The notes below the pieces were generated by a model, which saw only the letters and a program-made list of their open reading frames with translations, was not told where the DNA came from and made no database searches. A DNA stretch of 7,591 nt from Myxococcaceae bacterium (lineage in GTDB: Bacteria; Myxococcota; Myxococcia; Myxococcales; Myxococcaceae), in the NCBI GenBank assembly GCA_018262385.1, contig JAGSPQ010000144.1, positions 1 to 7,591 on the forward strand, read 5' to 3'. Shown one piece after another: positions 6,180 to 7,591 of the stretch. How positions within the stretch are numbered: the stretch's first letter is position 1; each line of letters opens with the position of its first letter. The translations under genes and the position numbers were made by a program.

Positions 6180-7591
6180 ATGCCGCCGGGCACGCTCGCT
6201 CCGGACTTCGATCGCGGGCGACGAATTGGAAAGTACGAGATCCTCACCCGCCTCTCAATGGGAGGCATGGCGGAACTCTTCCTTGCCTACGTCGCCGGCC
6301 CTGGGGGCTTCCGAAAATACGTCGCTGTGAAGCAGATCCTTCCTGACATCAAGAAGGACGAGAGCTTCGTGAAGATGTTCCTCGACGAGGCGCGGATCAC
6401 CGCCGCGTTCACCCACTCGAACATCGGGCAGGTCTACGACCTGGGCGAAGAGCAGGGCGAGCTGTACCTCGCGATGGAGTTCATCTCCGGGCAGAACCTG
6501 GAGCAGATCATCAAGCGCGCCGCCAAGCGCGAGGTGCTGCTGCCGATCGGGTTTGCCTGCCGGGTGGTGCGCGACTCGGTGCTCGGGCTCCACTACGCCC
6601 ACCACTTCACCGATCAGTCCGGCCGGCCCGCGCCGGTGGTGCACCGCGACGTCAGCCCGAAGAACGTGATGGTCACCTACACCGGTGACGTGAAGATGAT
6701 CGACTTCGGGATCGCCAAGGCCCGCAACCGGCTCAACCGGACCCAGGTCGGGATCGTCAAGGGCACCAGCGGGTACATGTCGCCCGAGCAGGTGCGCAAC
6801 GAGACGCTCGACGGGCGCACCGATCTGTTCGCCGCCGCCGTGTTCCTCCACGAGATGCTCACCGCCCAGCGGCTGTTCACCGCCCCTTCCGACGCGGCGA
6901 TGATGCTGAAGATCGTCGAGGGCGAGATCCAGCTGCCGAAGAACCTGAACCCGAAGGTGCCCAGCGCGCTCTCGGACGTGGTGATGAAGGGGCTGGCCCG
7001 CAAGCGCGAGCACCGCTTCGCCACCGGCAAGGAGTTCGCCAAGGCGATCGAGCAGGCCTGCCCCGAGCTGTTCGACGAGGATCAGAGCGCCGCGCTGATG
7101 ACCCAGCTGTTCGACGACAAGATCCAGACCACCCGCGCGCTGCTCGAGCTGGCCAACAGCAACGACACCGGCAACCTCACCAAGGCGGTGCAGGAGCTGG
7201 CGAGCGAAGACCTCGAGTCGAGCACCCCGAAGGGACGCAAAGCCGCGGTGAAGGCGACGCCCGCGCCGCGGCCGGGGCTGCCGAAGAAGCCGACCCTCTC
7301 GAAGCAGAACCTGAAGCCGGTCTCGGACGAGCCGCCCCGGCGCAACTCGTCGGCCTCGATCAAGGACCTCGACGCGACGATGCCGCCCAAGTCGCGGCCG
7401 CAGAGCTCGGGCAACCTCGGCGCCAACCGCTACGCCTCGAAGGTCGGGCGCGACTACGCGATGTACGACGAGCCGGAGGTGCCGACCGACACCTCGTCGT
7501 CGGCCAGGCGGGCGCCGCTGAAGTCTTCCCGCAAGCTGCCCCAGATCACCGGCGATGGAACCGACACCCACCGCGGGGTGAGCCCGAAGAA
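6180..7591 (+). CDS. Eukaryote-like Ser/Thr protein kinase (3' end outside window)
   Basis: The frame opens with the ATG at 6180 and stays open to the window end: 470 codons plus two bases. A Hanks-type kinase domain covers about residues 19-285. It has a glycine loop LSMGGMAE (25-32), VAVK with ATP-binding K51, the helix-C glutamate E70 in FLDEARI, a catalytic loop HRDVSPKN (155-162) with catalytic D157 and metal ligand N162, DFG (175-177), and GTSGYMSPEQ as the activation-segment end. Two positions differ from the classic pattern: Ser replaces the first loop glycine, and S159 replaces the catalytic-loop lysine. Both are typical, as I recall, of a large myxobacterial kinase clade, so activity is likely. 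A helical region (about 295-345) precedes a Pro/Ser/Lys-rich, probably disordered tail with no membrane segment so far. The substrate is unknown. It starts 20 bases after the lipoprotein gene and may share its transcript; no clear ribosome binding site is seen. Confidence 0.95.
   Translation, partial: MPPGTLAPDFDRGRRIGKYEILTRLSMGGMAELFLAYVAGPGGFRKYVAVKQILPDIKKDESFVKMFLDEARITAAFTHSNIGQVYDLGEEQGELYLAMEFISGQNLEQIIKRAAKREVLLPIGFACRVVRDSVLGLHYAHHFTDQSGRPAPVVHRDVSPKNVMVTYTGDVKMIDFGIAKARNRLNRTQVGIVKGTSGYMSPEQVRNETLDGRTDLFAAAVFLHEMLTAQRLFTAPSDAAMMLKIVEGEIQLPKNLNPKVPSALSDVVMKGLARKREHRFATGKEFAKAIEQACPELFDEDQSAALMTQLFDDKIQTTRALLELANSNDTGNLTKAVQELASEDLESSTPKGRKAAVKATPAPRPGLPKKPTLSKQNLKPVSDEPPRRNSSASIKDLDATMPPKSRPQSSGNLGANRYASKVGRDYAMYDEPEVPTDTSSSARRAPLKSSRKLPQITGDGTDTHRGVSPK

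Noticed and set aside
6255..7571. 438-codon minus-strand open frame opposite the kinase
   Set aside because: It is an Arg/Gly/Leu/Val-rich shadow frame; the plus strand carries the full set of kinase motifs.

Overview
The window is high-GC bacterial DNA with a strong G/C third-position bias. It most resembles the chromosome of a myxobacterium or relative (Myxococcota). The grounds are a eukaryote-like Ser/Thr kinase of the 'GGMAE...HRDVSPxN' type, cysteine-rich repeat lipoproteins and a VWA lipoprotein, next to ordinary housekeeping genes. The assignment comes from family content only; no rRNA or tRNA is present to fix it.

Left part (1-2234, + strand): the 3' end of an SMC/Rad50/YhaN-like ATPase gene with a degenerate nucleotide-binding half; yraN (UPF0102, nuclease-fold protein of unknown role); and rsmI (16S rRNA C1402 2'-O-methyltransferase). 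The gaps are short (19 and 37 bases) and the three could share a transcript.

Middle part (2245-4763, - strand): a tightly coupled two-gene operon. A von Willebrand factor A lipoprotein with an intact metal-site motif is followed, with a 4-base ATGA overlap, by a 482-residue lipoprotein carrying about 73 cysteines in two different tandem arrays: nine CP(x)nCxC units, then four C-x5-C-x5-C-xn-C units. This operon converges on rsmI with only 10 bases between the stop codons. It diverges, across a 121-base intergenic region, from a third lipoprotein gene on the + strand.

Right part (4885-7591, + strand): the third lipoprotein (424 residues, cysteine cluster near the N terminus, function unknown), then, 20 bases downstream, a Ser/Thr protein kinase that runs off the window end with a long disordered tail.

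The three lipoproteins around one divergent control region look like a cell-envelope module (possible adhesion, sensing or complex assembly), with the kinase as a possible regulatory partner. This is inference from arrangement; nothing in the sequence proves a shared function. No RNA genes, insertion sequences, CRISPR arrays or convincing intrinsic terminators were seen. No stretch longer than 300 bases lacks a gene.
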